A stretch of DNA of 64,000 nucleotides, from NCBI RefSeq assembly GCF_014696675.1, contig NZ_JACJQN010000025.1, positions 1 to 64,000 on the forward strand, read 5' to 3'. How positions within the stretch are numbered: position 1 is the first letter of the stretch; each line of letters starts with the position of its first letter. This DNA comes from Phormidium tenue FACHB-1052 (lineage in GTDB: Bacteria; Cyanobacteriota; Cyanobacteriia; Phormidesmidales; Phormidesmidaceae). Made by a program: the position numbers and the translations under genes. Below the pieces are notes generated by a model. The model had not been told where the DNA came from. It worked only from the letters and a program-made list of their open reading frames with translations, and searched no databases. Shown here in pieces: positions 8,648 to 18,505 of this stretch.

Positions 8648-9138
8648 CCGACGGGCTGCCCTAGACCAATAAAGCGACCGATTAGCTGTTCGACCGACTG
8701 CACCAAAAAAGGCTTGCTGATGTAGTCGTCGAACCCAGCCGCTAAAATTCTGTGGCGGTTGTCGCTCCCTGCCAGGGCGGTCACAGCCACCACCGGAATA
8801 TTTTGGGTATTGCCGTCGGCGCGCAGCTGCCTGAGCAGGCTGTAGCCATCGACCTCAGGCAGATGAATGTCAGACAAAATTAAGCTGGGCCGCTGCTGCT
8901 GAGCGGCCACCAGAGCGGCAAAACCATCGGCGACAAAGCAGGCCTGGCAAGATAGCTGTTCTAAAATGTAGGCCATTAGCGTTAGGCTATCGTCGTCGTC
9001 ATCGACAACCAGCACCAGCGGCACTTGAGACTGCACGGGGTTCGACAGGGGGGCTGTTGTTTGCGCAACCACAGGACTATCTCCTTGTTGGGGCCTAGGG
9101 GGCAGACTAGTTGGCACTAGACGCTGCGAGAGAGGCAT
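8644..9138 (-). CDS. Stand-alone response-regulator receiver protein
   Basis: The receiver domain begins at PLVLVVDDDDDS. The phosphoacceptor Asp is in LILSDIHLPEVDGY and the switch Lys in DDYISKPF. No output domain follows, so it works by protein contact or phosphotransfer (CheY-like). I place the start at the ATG at 9138 (MPLSQRLV). The longer frame to 9255 would need a TTG start and adds low-complexity sequence. About 30 residues rich in Pro/Gln precede the domain. The partner kinase is unknown; the nearby hybrid-less kinase at 5012-7204 is one possibility. Confidence 0.82.
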   Translation of the reverse strand: MPLSQRLVPTSLPPRPQQGDSPVVAQTTAPLSNPVQSQVPLVLVVDDDDDSLTLMAYILEQLSCQACFVADGFAALVAAQQQRPSLILSDIHLPEVDGYSLLRQLRADGNTQNIPVVAVTALAGSDNRHRILAAGFDDYISKPFLVQSVEQLIGRFIGLGQPVG

Positions 9139-9494
9139 TCCGCCCGTGGTCAAAAGAGCACGTAAAGGGATTGGCTTGGTGAAGATTTTGAGGTCTGCCG
9201 TAGCCTTTAGCCGATCAGGGCCGAAGGTAGAGCATGGCAGAGCTGCGAAGAACAAAAAGCTTTTGTTTTTCTTAATCTTTAAGCTATGTTAGCACAGCCA
9301 TTTTATTGATATAGCTTTCAACAATAATTAACCGCCTAGCAATAGAGGTTAACAGTTGGCTGGTCTGGTGCTGGTTAGCCTGTCCCGGCCCGGCCTGTTC
9401 AAGGGCGGATTCTACCCGGCCTCAATGCGGCAGGTTTGTTAGACTGTGAAGGTTCCAACGGGACGATCCCTCACCCCACCAAGGATTCACTGGC

Positions 9495-10979
9495 ATGACG
9501 GTTGCACCCTTCCCAACCCCGCTGCTTAAGACCAACGACCTGCTCCAACGGGACTACGCTGCCCCTCGCGATCGCTTCGACAGTGCCTGGGAGGCCACCC
9601 TATCGACTCTGCTGGGTTTAGGTCGTGCCGCCGGGGCCGACTTCGTTGAATTTTTTCTAGAGCGCAACAACTACATTAGCTGCCAGGCCGAAGACGACGC
9701 CATTACCAGCCTGTCACCCCGGCTAGTAACGGGGGCCGGGGTGCGCGTGTTTCGCGATAAGGCCGACTGCTACGTCAGCACCAACGACCTCACCTTTAAT
9801 GGTCTCAAGGCAGCCCTCGACAAAGCCCTCGCCATTATGGGGCTGACCTTGCCCGGCCCCCACACCAACCTGGCCGAAATCAACCTGGAGCTGCTGCGCG
9901 ACTACGCTACCGCCAAGGGCAAAGACGCCTGGCTGAGCCAGTGCAGCTCAATGCAGGAAATGGGCGACGTGCTGCTGGCCGCCAATGGTGCCCTGGGCCA
10001 GCAGGCCAGTCACGTGCAGTCGCGCCGCGCCGTCTATTTTCGCGATTGGCAAGAGGTGCTGGTGGCCGCCAGCGACGGCACCTTTGCCCGCGACATTCGC
10101 CTTACCCAGTCGGTGGGCTACAACCTGCTGTGCGCCGACGGCGAGCATCGTTCCTCCATTGGCCAGCGGGCTGGCGACACCAGCGACCCCGGCTTTTTGA
10201 GAACCTGGGATTATCAAACCGCCGCCGCCGATGTGGCCGAGTCGGCGGGCAAAATGCTCTACGCCGACTACGTCGAGTCGGGTAGCTACCCGGTGATTAT
10301 GGCCAACAAGTTTGGCGGTGTGATCTTCCACGAAGCCTGCGGACACCTGTTGGAAACCACTCAGATCGAGCGAGGCACCACCCCCTTCATCGACAAAAAG
10401 GGCCAAAAGATTGCCCACGAAAATCTCACCGCCTGGGATGAAGGGCTGACGACGGACGCTTTTGGCACCATTGATATGGATGACGAGGGTATGCCCGCCC
10501 AGCGCACTCTGCTGATCGAGAACGGCATTCTAAAGAACTTTTTGAGCGATCGCGCTGGCTCTATGCGCACCGGCCACCCCCGTACCGGCAGCGGTCGCCG
10601 CCAGGGCTTTACCTACGCTGCCGCCAGCCGCATGCGCAACACCTACATCGCCCCCGGCGACTATTCGGTAGAGGAGCTGTTTGCCTCGGTGGAAAAAGGC
10701 ATCTACTGCAAGCAGATGGGCGGCGGCAGCGTTGGCCCCACCGGCCAGTTCAACTTTGCCGTATCCGAAGCCTACCTGATCGAAAACGGCCAAATCACCA
10801 AACCCCTCAAGGGCGCGACCCTGATCGGCGAAGCCACCGAAATTATGGACAAAATTTCTATGTGCTCCAACGATTTAGACCTGGCGGCGGGCTTCTGCGG
10901 CTCGATCAGCGGCAGCATCTACGTCACCGTGGGGCAGCCGCACCTGAAGGTTGACTCAATTACCGTCGGTGGACGATAG
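9495..10979 (+). CDS. tldD: Metalloprotease TldD
   Basis: A 494-residue TldD/PmbA-family protein. The HExxxH zinc motif HEACGH is at residues 279-284 ([19 protein letters not shown]); the third ligand is expected in the conserved C-terminal half ([14 protein letters not shown], then [18 protein letters not shown]). In E. coli, TldD and TldE form a heterodimer that unfolds and degrades small peptides, processes microcins and helps clear the CcdA antitoxin. Its partner tldE lies 223 bp downstream on the same strand, consistent with an operon or tandem unit. ATG start. Confidence 0.93.
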   Translation: MTVAPFPTPLLKTNDLLQRDYAAPRDRFDSAWEATLSTLLGLGRAAGADFVEFFLERNNYISCQAEDDAITSLSPRLVTGAGVRVFRDKADCYVSTNDLTFNGLKAALDKALAIMGLTLPGPHTNLAEINLELLRDYATAKGKDAWLSQCSSMQEMGDVLLAANGALGQQASHVQSRRAVYFRDWQEVLVAASDGTFARDIRLTQSVGYNLLCADGEHRSSIGQRAGDTSDPGFLRTWDYQTAAADVAESAGKMLYADYVESGSYPVIMANKFGGVIFHEACGHLLETTQIERGTTPFIDKKGQKIAHENLTAWDEGLTTDAFGTIDMDDEGMPAQRTLLIENGILKNFLSDRAGSMRTGHPRTGSGRRQGFTYAAASRMRNTYIAPGDYSVEELFASVEKGIYCKQMGGGSVGPTGQFNFAVSEAYLIENGQITKPLKGATLIGEATEIMDKISMCSNDLDLAAGFCGSISGSIYVTVGQPHLKVDSITVGGR

Positions 10980-11202
10980 AGGGGTAGGGAGTGAGGGGTA
11001 GGGAGTAAGACGGAGCAATTGTAGGTTGGGTGCAACGCAGTGAAACCCAACAGCCTTAACCTCTGGGTGGGTTTCGCTAGCCCTCCAACCACCTACTCTC
11101 CCTGCCCTAGATAGAAAACCTACGGCGATCGCAGTCGTTCCCAATCTTCCCCATCCCCCTTATCTTCCCTACCTCCCCTACCCCCTTACTTCCCCACTCC
11201 CT

Positions 11203-12546
11203 ATGCCCACCATCCAAGACATCGCCGCCTACGCAGAAGCTAGCGCCAAAAAACTCGGCATCTCTAAATACGACGTGTACGGGTCTTCTGTAGACGAGAC
11301 CAGCGTGCAGGTCGATAAGGGCGACCCTAAGCAGGTCAAGGCCTCGAACCGCTCCAGCGTGATTGTGCGGGTGTGGAACCCGGACGGCAAGGTGGGGGTG
11401 ACCTCCACCAGCGACGTTGACCCGCTGGGGATGGATCTGGCGCTGCAAACTGCCCAAGAGGCCAGCGCCTTTGGGGTCGATGACCACATTCCCGACTTTA
11501 GCCCCGAAGCCGTGGCTCCCACTGCCGATGTGCAGGTGGAAACGGTGCCGCCCGCTCCGGTGGGAGATTTAATTTCGACCCTAGTCGATGCCGAGAAGCA
11601 GTTGTTGGCAGCGCATCCGGCGATCGCCAGCGTGCCCTACAACGGTCTGGCCCAGCGGGCGATCGATCGCTTCTACCTCAACAGCGCTGGGGCTTTGCGC
11701 CAGGAGGCTCGCTCCTACGCCTCGCTGTATCTCTACAGTAAAACCGAGCAGGAGGGGCGCAAACCCCGCTCGGCTGGGGCGATGCGGGTCAACCGGGGCC
11801 TGCCGCTGCTGGATATTGAAGGCTGTTTGAAGGAAGCTACGGAAAAAACCATCAGCCACCTCGACTACGACAAAGTGGCCTCAGGCAAGTACCGGGTGGT
11901 GTTTTCTGGGGAGGCGTTTTTGAGCCTGCTGGGGGCATTCTCGAATATGTATAACGCCCAGAGCATTTTGGATAACCGCAGTTTATCCACAGTCGATTCG
12001 CTGGGGACAGTGGTGGCCTCGCCGCTGCTGTCGGTGTACGACGATGCTTTGCACCCCGAGAATGTCAGTGCCGAAACCTTTGACGGTGAAGGCACCCCCA
12101 CTCGTCGAGTGCCAATCATCGAACAGGGTGTGTTGACCCAGTTTTTGCACAGCGCCGGTACCGCCAAGCGCATGGGGGCCAGCCCTACGGGCCATGCCAG
12201 CATTGGTGCAAAGGTTTCCGTTGGCCCCAGCTATTACCAGGTGCTGCCGGGGGCCGAGGCCTCAACCGAGTTCAACTTGGAAACTGCCCAGAACGTGATT
12301 TTCATTGATGATTTGCAGGCGCTCCACGCTGGGGTGAATGCGCTTCAGGGGTCATTCTCGCTGCCCTTTGATGGGTGGCTGGTGAATGGCGGCGATCGCA
12401 CCAGCATTGAGTCGGCCACCGTCGCGGGGGACTTCTGCGAGCTGCTCAAGGCGATCGTCCACATTGAGCCCGAGGCCGAAATCACCCCCGGCGGTCTGTG
12501 CCCACGCATCTGGGTCGATGCGCTATCCATCACGGGAGAAGGCTAG
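11203..12546 (+). CDS. pmbA: TldE/PmbA subunit of the TldD/TldE protease
   Basis: A 447-residue protein of the TldD/PmbA family without the HExxxH motif, as expected for the non-catalytic TldE partner. Recognisable stretches are the N-terminal YAEASAKKLGISKYDVYGSS, the RKPRSAGAMRVNRGLPLLD region and the C-terminal LPFDGWLVNGGDRTSIESAT. It follows tldD; the 223-bp gap holds an imperfect GGTTGGG/CCCAAC inverted repeat common in cyanobacteria. Its TAG stop shares CTAG (12543-12546) with the stop of the convergent membrane-protein gene. Confidence 0.92.
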   Translation: MPTIQDIAAYAEASAKKLGISKYDVYGSSVDETSVQVDKGDPKQVKASNRSSVIVRVWNPDGKVGVTSTSDVDPLGMDLALQTAQEASAFGVDDHIPDFSPEAVAPTADVQVETVPPAPVGDLISTLVDAEKQLLAAHPAIASVPYNGLAQRAIDRFYLNSAGALRQEARSYASLYLYSKTEQEGRKPRSAGAMRVNRGLPLLDIEGCLKEATEKTISHLDYDKVASGKYRVVFSGEAFLSLLGAFSNMYNAQSILDNRSLSTVDSLGTVVASPLLSVYDDALHPENVSAETFDGEGTPTRRVPIIEQGVLTQFLHSAGTAKRMGASPTGHASIGAKVSVGPSYYQVLPGAEASTEFNLETAQNVIFIDDLQALHAGVNALQGSFSLPFDGWLVNGGDRTSIESATVAGDFCELLKAIVHIEPEAEITPGGLCPRIWVDALSITGEG

Positions 12547-13103
12547 GAGGCCACCCAGTTCTGCACGCCTGCCTGCACCAGGCCAATGCCCACCTGCACC
12601 AGGGTAAAGCCCACCCCGGCCAGCAGGGCCGCTTTGAGCAGGCCAATGTTGAGCCCGGCGCGGACGGCGGCGATCGCCCCCAGCAGCGTCCATCCCGCCA
12701 GAGCCAGGGTAATCGGCCTCCCCAGCAGTGGAATCACTGTCAGCAGGTTCAGTATCTGCGGGCTGTAGGCAAACCCTACCGGGATCAGCAGCTCCCGGTA
12801 GGGGGGTGCCGATGGAGCTAGCCAGGTGTTGAGCTTCCAGAGGGCGTAGGTCCAAAGGTAGTACCCAGCTAGCACGGCTAGGGTGTTGATTAACACCCCA
12901 GCCGCTAGCTGCGGCAAGGAAGGCCGGTAAAGCAGTAAAATGAGCCCGCTGCCCAACCCGTGGGAGAGGGCGGCAAGCCCAACAATGCCTCGGGCAAACC
13001 GGGCCGCTTTGGGGTAGCGGTGGCTGTGCTCATAAAAATCTTGGTTGAGCGTCAGGGCATCGGCTAGCACCTGCCTCAGCCCCTTGCTCGAATGCCTCTG
13101 ACC
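12543..13103 (-). CDS. YIP1-like integral membrane protein
   Basis: About 186 residues from the ATG at 13103 (MGQRHSSKGLRQVL); the longer frame to 13337 would run through the promoter of the divergent gene. After a polar N-terminus (LNQDFYEHSHRYPKAARFA), several hydrophobic helices follow, with a short polar loop of Yip1 type (SAPPYRELLIPVGFAYSPQI). Yip1-domain proteins are membrane factors of unknown role in bacteria. The gene converges on pmbA with overlapping stops and starts 52 bp from the divergent hydrolase-like gene. Confidence 0.65.
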   Translation of the reverse strand, partial: GQRHSSKGLRQVLADALTLNQDFYEHSHRYPKAARFARGIVGLAALSHGLGSGLILLLYRPSLPQLAAGVLINTLAVLAGYYLWTYALWKLNTWLAPSAPPYRELLIPVGFAYSPQILNLLTVIPLLGRPITLALAGWTLLGAIAAVRAGLNIGLLKAALLAGVGFTLVQVGIGLVQAGVQNWVAS

Positions 13104-13155
13104 CATAAATGTGTCCGTTATCGCCTGGCCCAGTCTACCCCTGGGGCCGCTGCCA

Positions 13156-14166
13156 ATGAAATCTCTGCTGCAAACTCTGATCGCGCGATCGCTGGGTGAC
13201 ACCAGCAAGCTGTTGACCGCCCTGGGGATATTCTTTTTGATCTGGGGGACAATTTCTCCGATTAGCACCCTGTCGTGGTGGCTGCGGGATGGCAATGGCT
13301 TGACTGACCAGCGCCCCGACCTGCCTGACGGGGCCACGACGACAGAGGCGGGGCCACAGTGCTATTTAGTATTTTTGGCTGGGGTGGGCAATGTCGCCGA
13401 CGTTGACCTCGACCCAGGGGAAGAAGCCTTTTTGAACCAGATGGCGGCAGCGGTGCCCGACTGCACTGTAGTGCGGGGGGTGTTTCCCTACTCGGCGGTG
13501 AGCGATAACGTTGGCAGTCAGCCCCTCTTTCGCTGGCTGTGGCAGCTCAGCGATCGCCCCGGCCAAGAAGACAGCCTGGCCCGTCTGGTGCTCAAGATTC
13601 GCAACCTATGGCGGCTGGCCCTTTCCGCCGATGACCGCTACGGCCAGGCCTATAACCGAGGTGCGGCGGCCAACATCCTTGAGCGCATGGCCGAGGCCGA
13701 GGCAATTGCTCTCGAGGCCGACGAGCCGATTCAATTGGTGCTGGCGGGTACCAGCGGCGGTACGCAGGTCGCTCTAGGGGCAGCTCCCTACCTGCACCAG
13801 TGGCTACCGATGGAGATTACGGTGCTTTCGTTTGGGGGCGTCTTCGACGGTCAAGAAGGGTTCGAGGCGGTGGAGCAGGTCTACCATTTCCACGGTGACC
13901 ACGACTGGATTGACAACCTGGGAACCGTGCTGTTTCCCTCGCGCTGGGGCTGGACGGTGGGCTCGCCCTACAACCGGGCGCTGCGGGCGGGTAAGTATGA
14001 GGCGATCGCCAGCGGCCCCCACGACCACGACGGCGATCGCGGTTACTTTGGCCAAGACCCCGTGGAGGGTAGCGGCCCCGAGGCCACCACCTACCTCGAC
14101 CTCACCCTAGAGCAGGTTCAGGCTTTACCCCTCTGGCCCGGCCCAACAACCGATGGTGCTCCATGA
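13156..14166 (+). CDS. Putative alpha/beta-hydrolase-like membrane-anchored protein
   Basis: About 336 residues from the ATG at 13156 (MKSLLQTL). One N-terminal membrane segment (KLLTALGIFFLIWGTISPIS) could anchor it or act as a signal anchor. The body shows YLVFLAGVGN, then LVLAGTSGGTQVALGAAPYL, a nucleophile-elbow-like G-x-S-x-G (GTSGG), and a late HFHGDHDWIDNLG that could carry the catalytic Asp/His. Function and substrate are unknown. It overlaps cbiD by ATGA (14163-14166), so the two are probably translated together. Confidence 0.6.
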   Translation: MKSLLQTLIARSLGDTSKLLTALGIFFLIWGTISPISTLSWWLRDGNGLTDQRPDLPDGATTTEAGPQCYLVFLAGVGNVADVDLDPGEEAFLNQMAAAVPDCTVVRGVFPYSAVSDNVGSQPLFRWLWQLSDRPGQEDSLARLVLKIRNLWRLALSADDRYGQAYNRGAAANILERMAEAEAIALEADEPIQLVLAGTSGGTQVALGAAPYLHQWLPMEITVLSFGGVFDGQEGFEAVEQVYHFHGDHDWIDNLGTVLFPSRWGWTVGSPYNRALRAGKYEAIASGPHDHDGDRGYFGQDPVEGSGPEATTYLDLTLEQVQALPLWPGPTTDGAP

Positions 14167-15287
14167 ATTCTGCGACCTCCTCCCCCCGATCTGGCCATAC
14201 GCTGCCGGTGTTTGCCTGCGCCGGGGCGATCGCGGCTCTGAGGCACTTGATCGACGCAGGCGATCGTCCCTCGATTATCACCCTCGATCTGCTCAATCCG
14301 CCCCACCCTGCTGACATTCCCATTGCTCAGCTCGCCCCCCTGCCCGACGGCTCGGTGCTGGCCGTTACCCACAGCGACCCCGGCGACAATTTAGATCTCA
14401 CCCGCCATACCCCGCTCTGGTCTGTGGTGGCTTGGGGGAATGATGCTCAGACTGACCCCATTCAGCTAGAGGGAGGCGAAGGCATCGGCAAGCAGCGCGA
14501 TCAAGACGGGGCACCAGCCATCTATCGCTACGCCAAAACGTTGATTACCCACCACCTAGCTCCCCTACTGCCACCAGGAAAGACCCTTCGCGTCACAATT
14601 ATCTTGCCCGAGGGTCGTGTCCTGGCAGAGCGCACCTCTAACGCCGCCTTTGGTGTCGTAGAAGGGCTTTCGCTGCTGGGCACCAGCGGTATTTCTGAAC
14701 CCTTGAGCGCACCGGGGCAGCTTGAGCAGTCGAGGGAGATTCTGCGGAGCAAAGCTGCCCAGCATTCTCACCTGGTGTTTTGCCTAGGCGAAAACGGACT
14801 GGATCTAGCGGTGACGTTGGGGATCAACCCTGACTGTCGGGTGAAAACCGCCAACTGGGTGGGGCCAATGCTGGTGGAAGCGGGCCAACTAGAGGTGGCC
14901 GGAGTGCTGCTGCTTGGGTATCACGGCAAGCTGATCAAGCTAGCTGGGGGAATCTTTCACACTCACCACCACGTCGCCGACGGTCGTCAGGAGATTCTTG
15001 CCGCCTGCTGCGCTGGGCAGGATGTGCCGCTACCCGTCATTCAGGCCATTCTTAACGCCACAACGGTGGAGGCTGGACTGGAAATTTTGAGAGGGCAGGA
15101 TAGCGGGCTGGCCCAGCGCGTCTATCAGCACATGGTGGAGCGCATTGATGAGCGGGCTGCTGCCTACGTCCATGCCCATAGGGGCAGCCCTTTAACAGTG
15201 GGATCGATGGTGTTTGACCGCCAGCGGCAGATCGTGGCCAGAAGCGATCGCGGCCAGACTCTGTTCAATCAAGTTTTGATAGACTAG
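14163..15287 (+). CDS. cbiD: Cobalt-precorrin-5B C1-methyltransferase
   Basis: A 374-residue CbiD, the SAM-dependent enzyme that methylates C1 during anaerobic corrin ring synthesis towards cobalamin or pseudocobalamin. Supporting sequence: SGHTLPVFACAGAIAALRHL at the N-terminus, VTIILPEGRVLAERTSNAAFGVVEGLSLLGTSG split across residues 140-180, and GYHGKLIKLAGGIFHTHHH. The start is an ATG overlapping the upstream stop (ATGA). No other cobalamin genes are nearby, as is usual in cyanobacteria, where the pathway is scattered. Confidence 0.92.
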   Translation: MNSATSSPRSGHTLPVFACAGAIAALRHLIDAGDRPSIITLDLLNPPHPADIPIAQLAPLPDGSVLAVTHSDPGDNLDLTRHTPLWSVVAWGNDAQTDPIQLEGGEGIGKQRDQDGAPAIYRYAKTLITHHLAPLLPPGKTLRVTIILPEGRVLAERTSNAAFGVVEGLSLLGTSGISEPLSAPGQLEQSREILRSKAAQHSHLVFCLGENGLDLAVTLGINPDCRVKTANWVGPMLVEAGQLEVAGVLLLGYHGKLIKLAGGIFHTHHHVADGRQEILAACCAGQDVPLPVIQAILNATTVEAGLEILRGQDSGLAQRVYQHMVERIDERAAAYVHAHRGSPLTVGSMVFDRQRQIVARSDRGQTLFNQVLID

Positions 15288-15580
15288 GAGAAATATTTTT
15301 TTACAAAAATCCCATAGCAGTCTTTTATTATTTATTCCTCATGCCGTGCTAGGGCAAAGCGCGGCTGCTGTTTCTTACCCAAAAAGCATTCAGGGTTGTT
15401 TATTTTAGTTGTCTAAGAGCCAGGCCAGCCTTGGCTTAGCAATCCGTCTCACCCAGCCGCATTTATAGAATGCGTATCCTATGGCATCCTTAGGTACCCT
15501 CAACTTTTTAGGCCAGTAGACCCCCTACATCCTGATCGCACCGCACTCGAATTCACTATCACCCGCAGGATTAACCCATC

Positions 15581-17194
<1,614 letters not shown>

Positions 17195-17208
17195 ACTCTA
17201 AATTTGCT

Positions 17209-17240
17209 GTGAGCCGGATTAATGAATTGTCCCGGCTCAC
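17209..17240. terminator. Hairpin between convergent guaA and the kinase gene
   Basis: GTGAGCCGG (17209-17217) pairs with CCGGCTCAC (17232-17240). It lies 14 bp after the guaA stop and overlaps the last codons of the convergent gene, so it could serve both directions. No T-run is present. Confidence 0.5.
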
Positions 17241-17773
17241 ACCGAATGTTGATCATAGGAGAGTAGCCACTCCTCGGTCGCTTTGGGCGATCGCAGATGC
17301 ACGGTAGACAGATGGGCATATTCCGGTTGCTGAAACAGGGCCGGATACTGCTGGCGTTTTTTCCAGTAGGTGCGCAACAGCCAGATCAGAATTGAATCGC
17401 GGCTGAAAAACGACTGTCGAAACGTCTCTCGATTGCCGTTCCAGAGTTCTTCTTGGTAGAGCGATCGCCGCAGCGTGCGCTTTAGCAGCCGCCCCAGCAC
17501 CAGCCCAAACGGGTAATCCAAAAATACGATCGTGTCGGCTCTGGCCCAAACAAGGTCGCGCACGGCGCTGTAGTTGCCGTCTACAACCCAGCGATCGCCG
17601 CTCAGAGCTGCCGTTACCCGATCGTAAAAGACTTGAGGCTCCGCAGGAGTCCAATTTGGCTCCCACTGTAGGGCATCCAGCTCGACATGGGGAATCAGGC
17701 AGCGTTGAGCAACCTGTCGCGCTAGAGTTGTCTTACCTGATCCCGTTGTGCCAACGATGGAGATGCGTGCCAT
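17237..17773 (-). CDS. P-loop kinase, DNA topology modulation (FlaR-like) family
   Basis: About 178 residues from the ATG at 17773. The frame opens MARISIVGTTGSGKTTLARQ with Walker A GTTGSGKTT, followed by the family pattern PHVELDALQWEPNW and WVVDGNYSAVRDLVWARADTIVFLDYPF. This places it in the small adenylate-kinase-like group often labelled topology modulation or FlaR protein. The true substrate is unknown. The start codon shares the palindrome CATG (17771-17774) with that of the divergent UPF0175 gene; upstream in-frame ATGs at 17785 and 17800 are alternatives. Confidence 0.72.
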   Translation of the reverse strand: MARISIVGTTGSGKTTLARQVAQRCLIPHVELDALQWEPNWTPAEPQVFYDRVTAALSGDRWVVDGNYSAVRDLVWARADTIVFLDYPFGLVLGRLLKRTLRRSLYQEELWNGNRETFRQSFFSRDSILIWLLRTYWKKRQQYPALFQQPEYAHLSTVHLRSPKATEEWLLSYDQHSV

Positions 17774-18020
17774 GCAGTTGTCCATTCCCGAATCCATCAT
17801 TCAATCCATTCGGTTGCCCGAAAGCCGTATCGAGGCAGAGCTTCTAAAAGAACTCGCCCTGGCCCTTTATGCCCAAGAGCTGCTGTCCTTTGGCAAAGCT
17901 CGTGAACTTGCCAGCCTTGATCATCGCCAATTCAGCCAGCTTCTAGGCGATCGCCACATCACCCGACATTATTCAGAATCTGAACTTGAAGAAGATCTGG
18001 ACTATGCCCGTCGTCAGTAA
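17772..18020 (+). CDS. UPF0175 family antitoxin-like protein
   Basis: About 82 residues from the ATG at 17772 (MQLSIPESIIQSI). The sequence LLKELALALYAQELLSFGKARELA matches the UPF0175 family, small DNA-binding-like proteins normally paired with a DUF3368 PIN-domain toxin. That toxin frame overlaps the 3' end here (18004 versus 18020) but is broken. In-frame ATGs also lie at 17748, 17757 and 17763; the shortest form matches the family N-terminus. The antitoxin appears intact. Confidence 0.78.
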   Translation: MQLSIPESIIQSIRLPESRIEAELLKELALALYAQELLSFGKARELASLDHRQFSQLLGDRHITRHYSESELEEDLDYARRQ

Positions 18021-18498
18021 CACCTCGCCTCTCTTAAACCTGGCAATCATTGACCATCTGTTCCTGCTACCTCAACAATTTGGGCAAGTCTACATTCCCT
18101 TAGCCGTTCTCTCAGAGCTGAAGGTCAACGATAAATTACCCGGTTCTGGTGCTCTACAGACTGCCATTAGTGAGGGTTGGCTGATCGCCCAAACTTTGAC
18201 AGACAGATCATTGGTTAGCCTGCTGAAGTAAGACCTGCACCAGGGTGAATTTGAAGCCATTGCCCTAGCAGTTGAACTGGCTGCCGAGATAATTTTACTC
18301 GACGAGAAAGAGGCTCGCCGAGCGGCTAGAGCATTAGGCCTAGGCGTTACGGGAACTTTAGGCGTTTTGCTCAGGGGGCAATACGAAGGAAGCATACCTT
18401 CCCTCAAAGCTGTAATAGACCGCTTGCAGCAAGAAGCTAATGTTTGGGTGGCACCAGCGCTGCGGGCTCAACTCTTACGGGAAAGCGGTGAGTCATAG
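18004..18498 (+). pseudogene. DUF3368 PIN-domain toxin, interrupted by an in-frame TAA
   Basis: The frame begins MPVVSNTSPLLNLAIIDHL, the usual start of DUF3368 PIN nucleases. It stops at TAA 18229-18231 after SLVSLLK. In the same frame it continues DLHQGEFEAIALAVELAA, then ILLDEKEARRAARALGL and VTGTLGVLLRGQYEGS, to TAG 18496-18498. Both halves are needed for the acidic PIN active site, so the nonsense codon should inactivate the toxin. The change is consistent with one substitution, for example CAA or GAA to TAA. It overlaps the UPF0175 antitoxin by 17 bp. Confidence 0.78.
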
Positions 18499-18505
18499 GT
18501 TAGAC

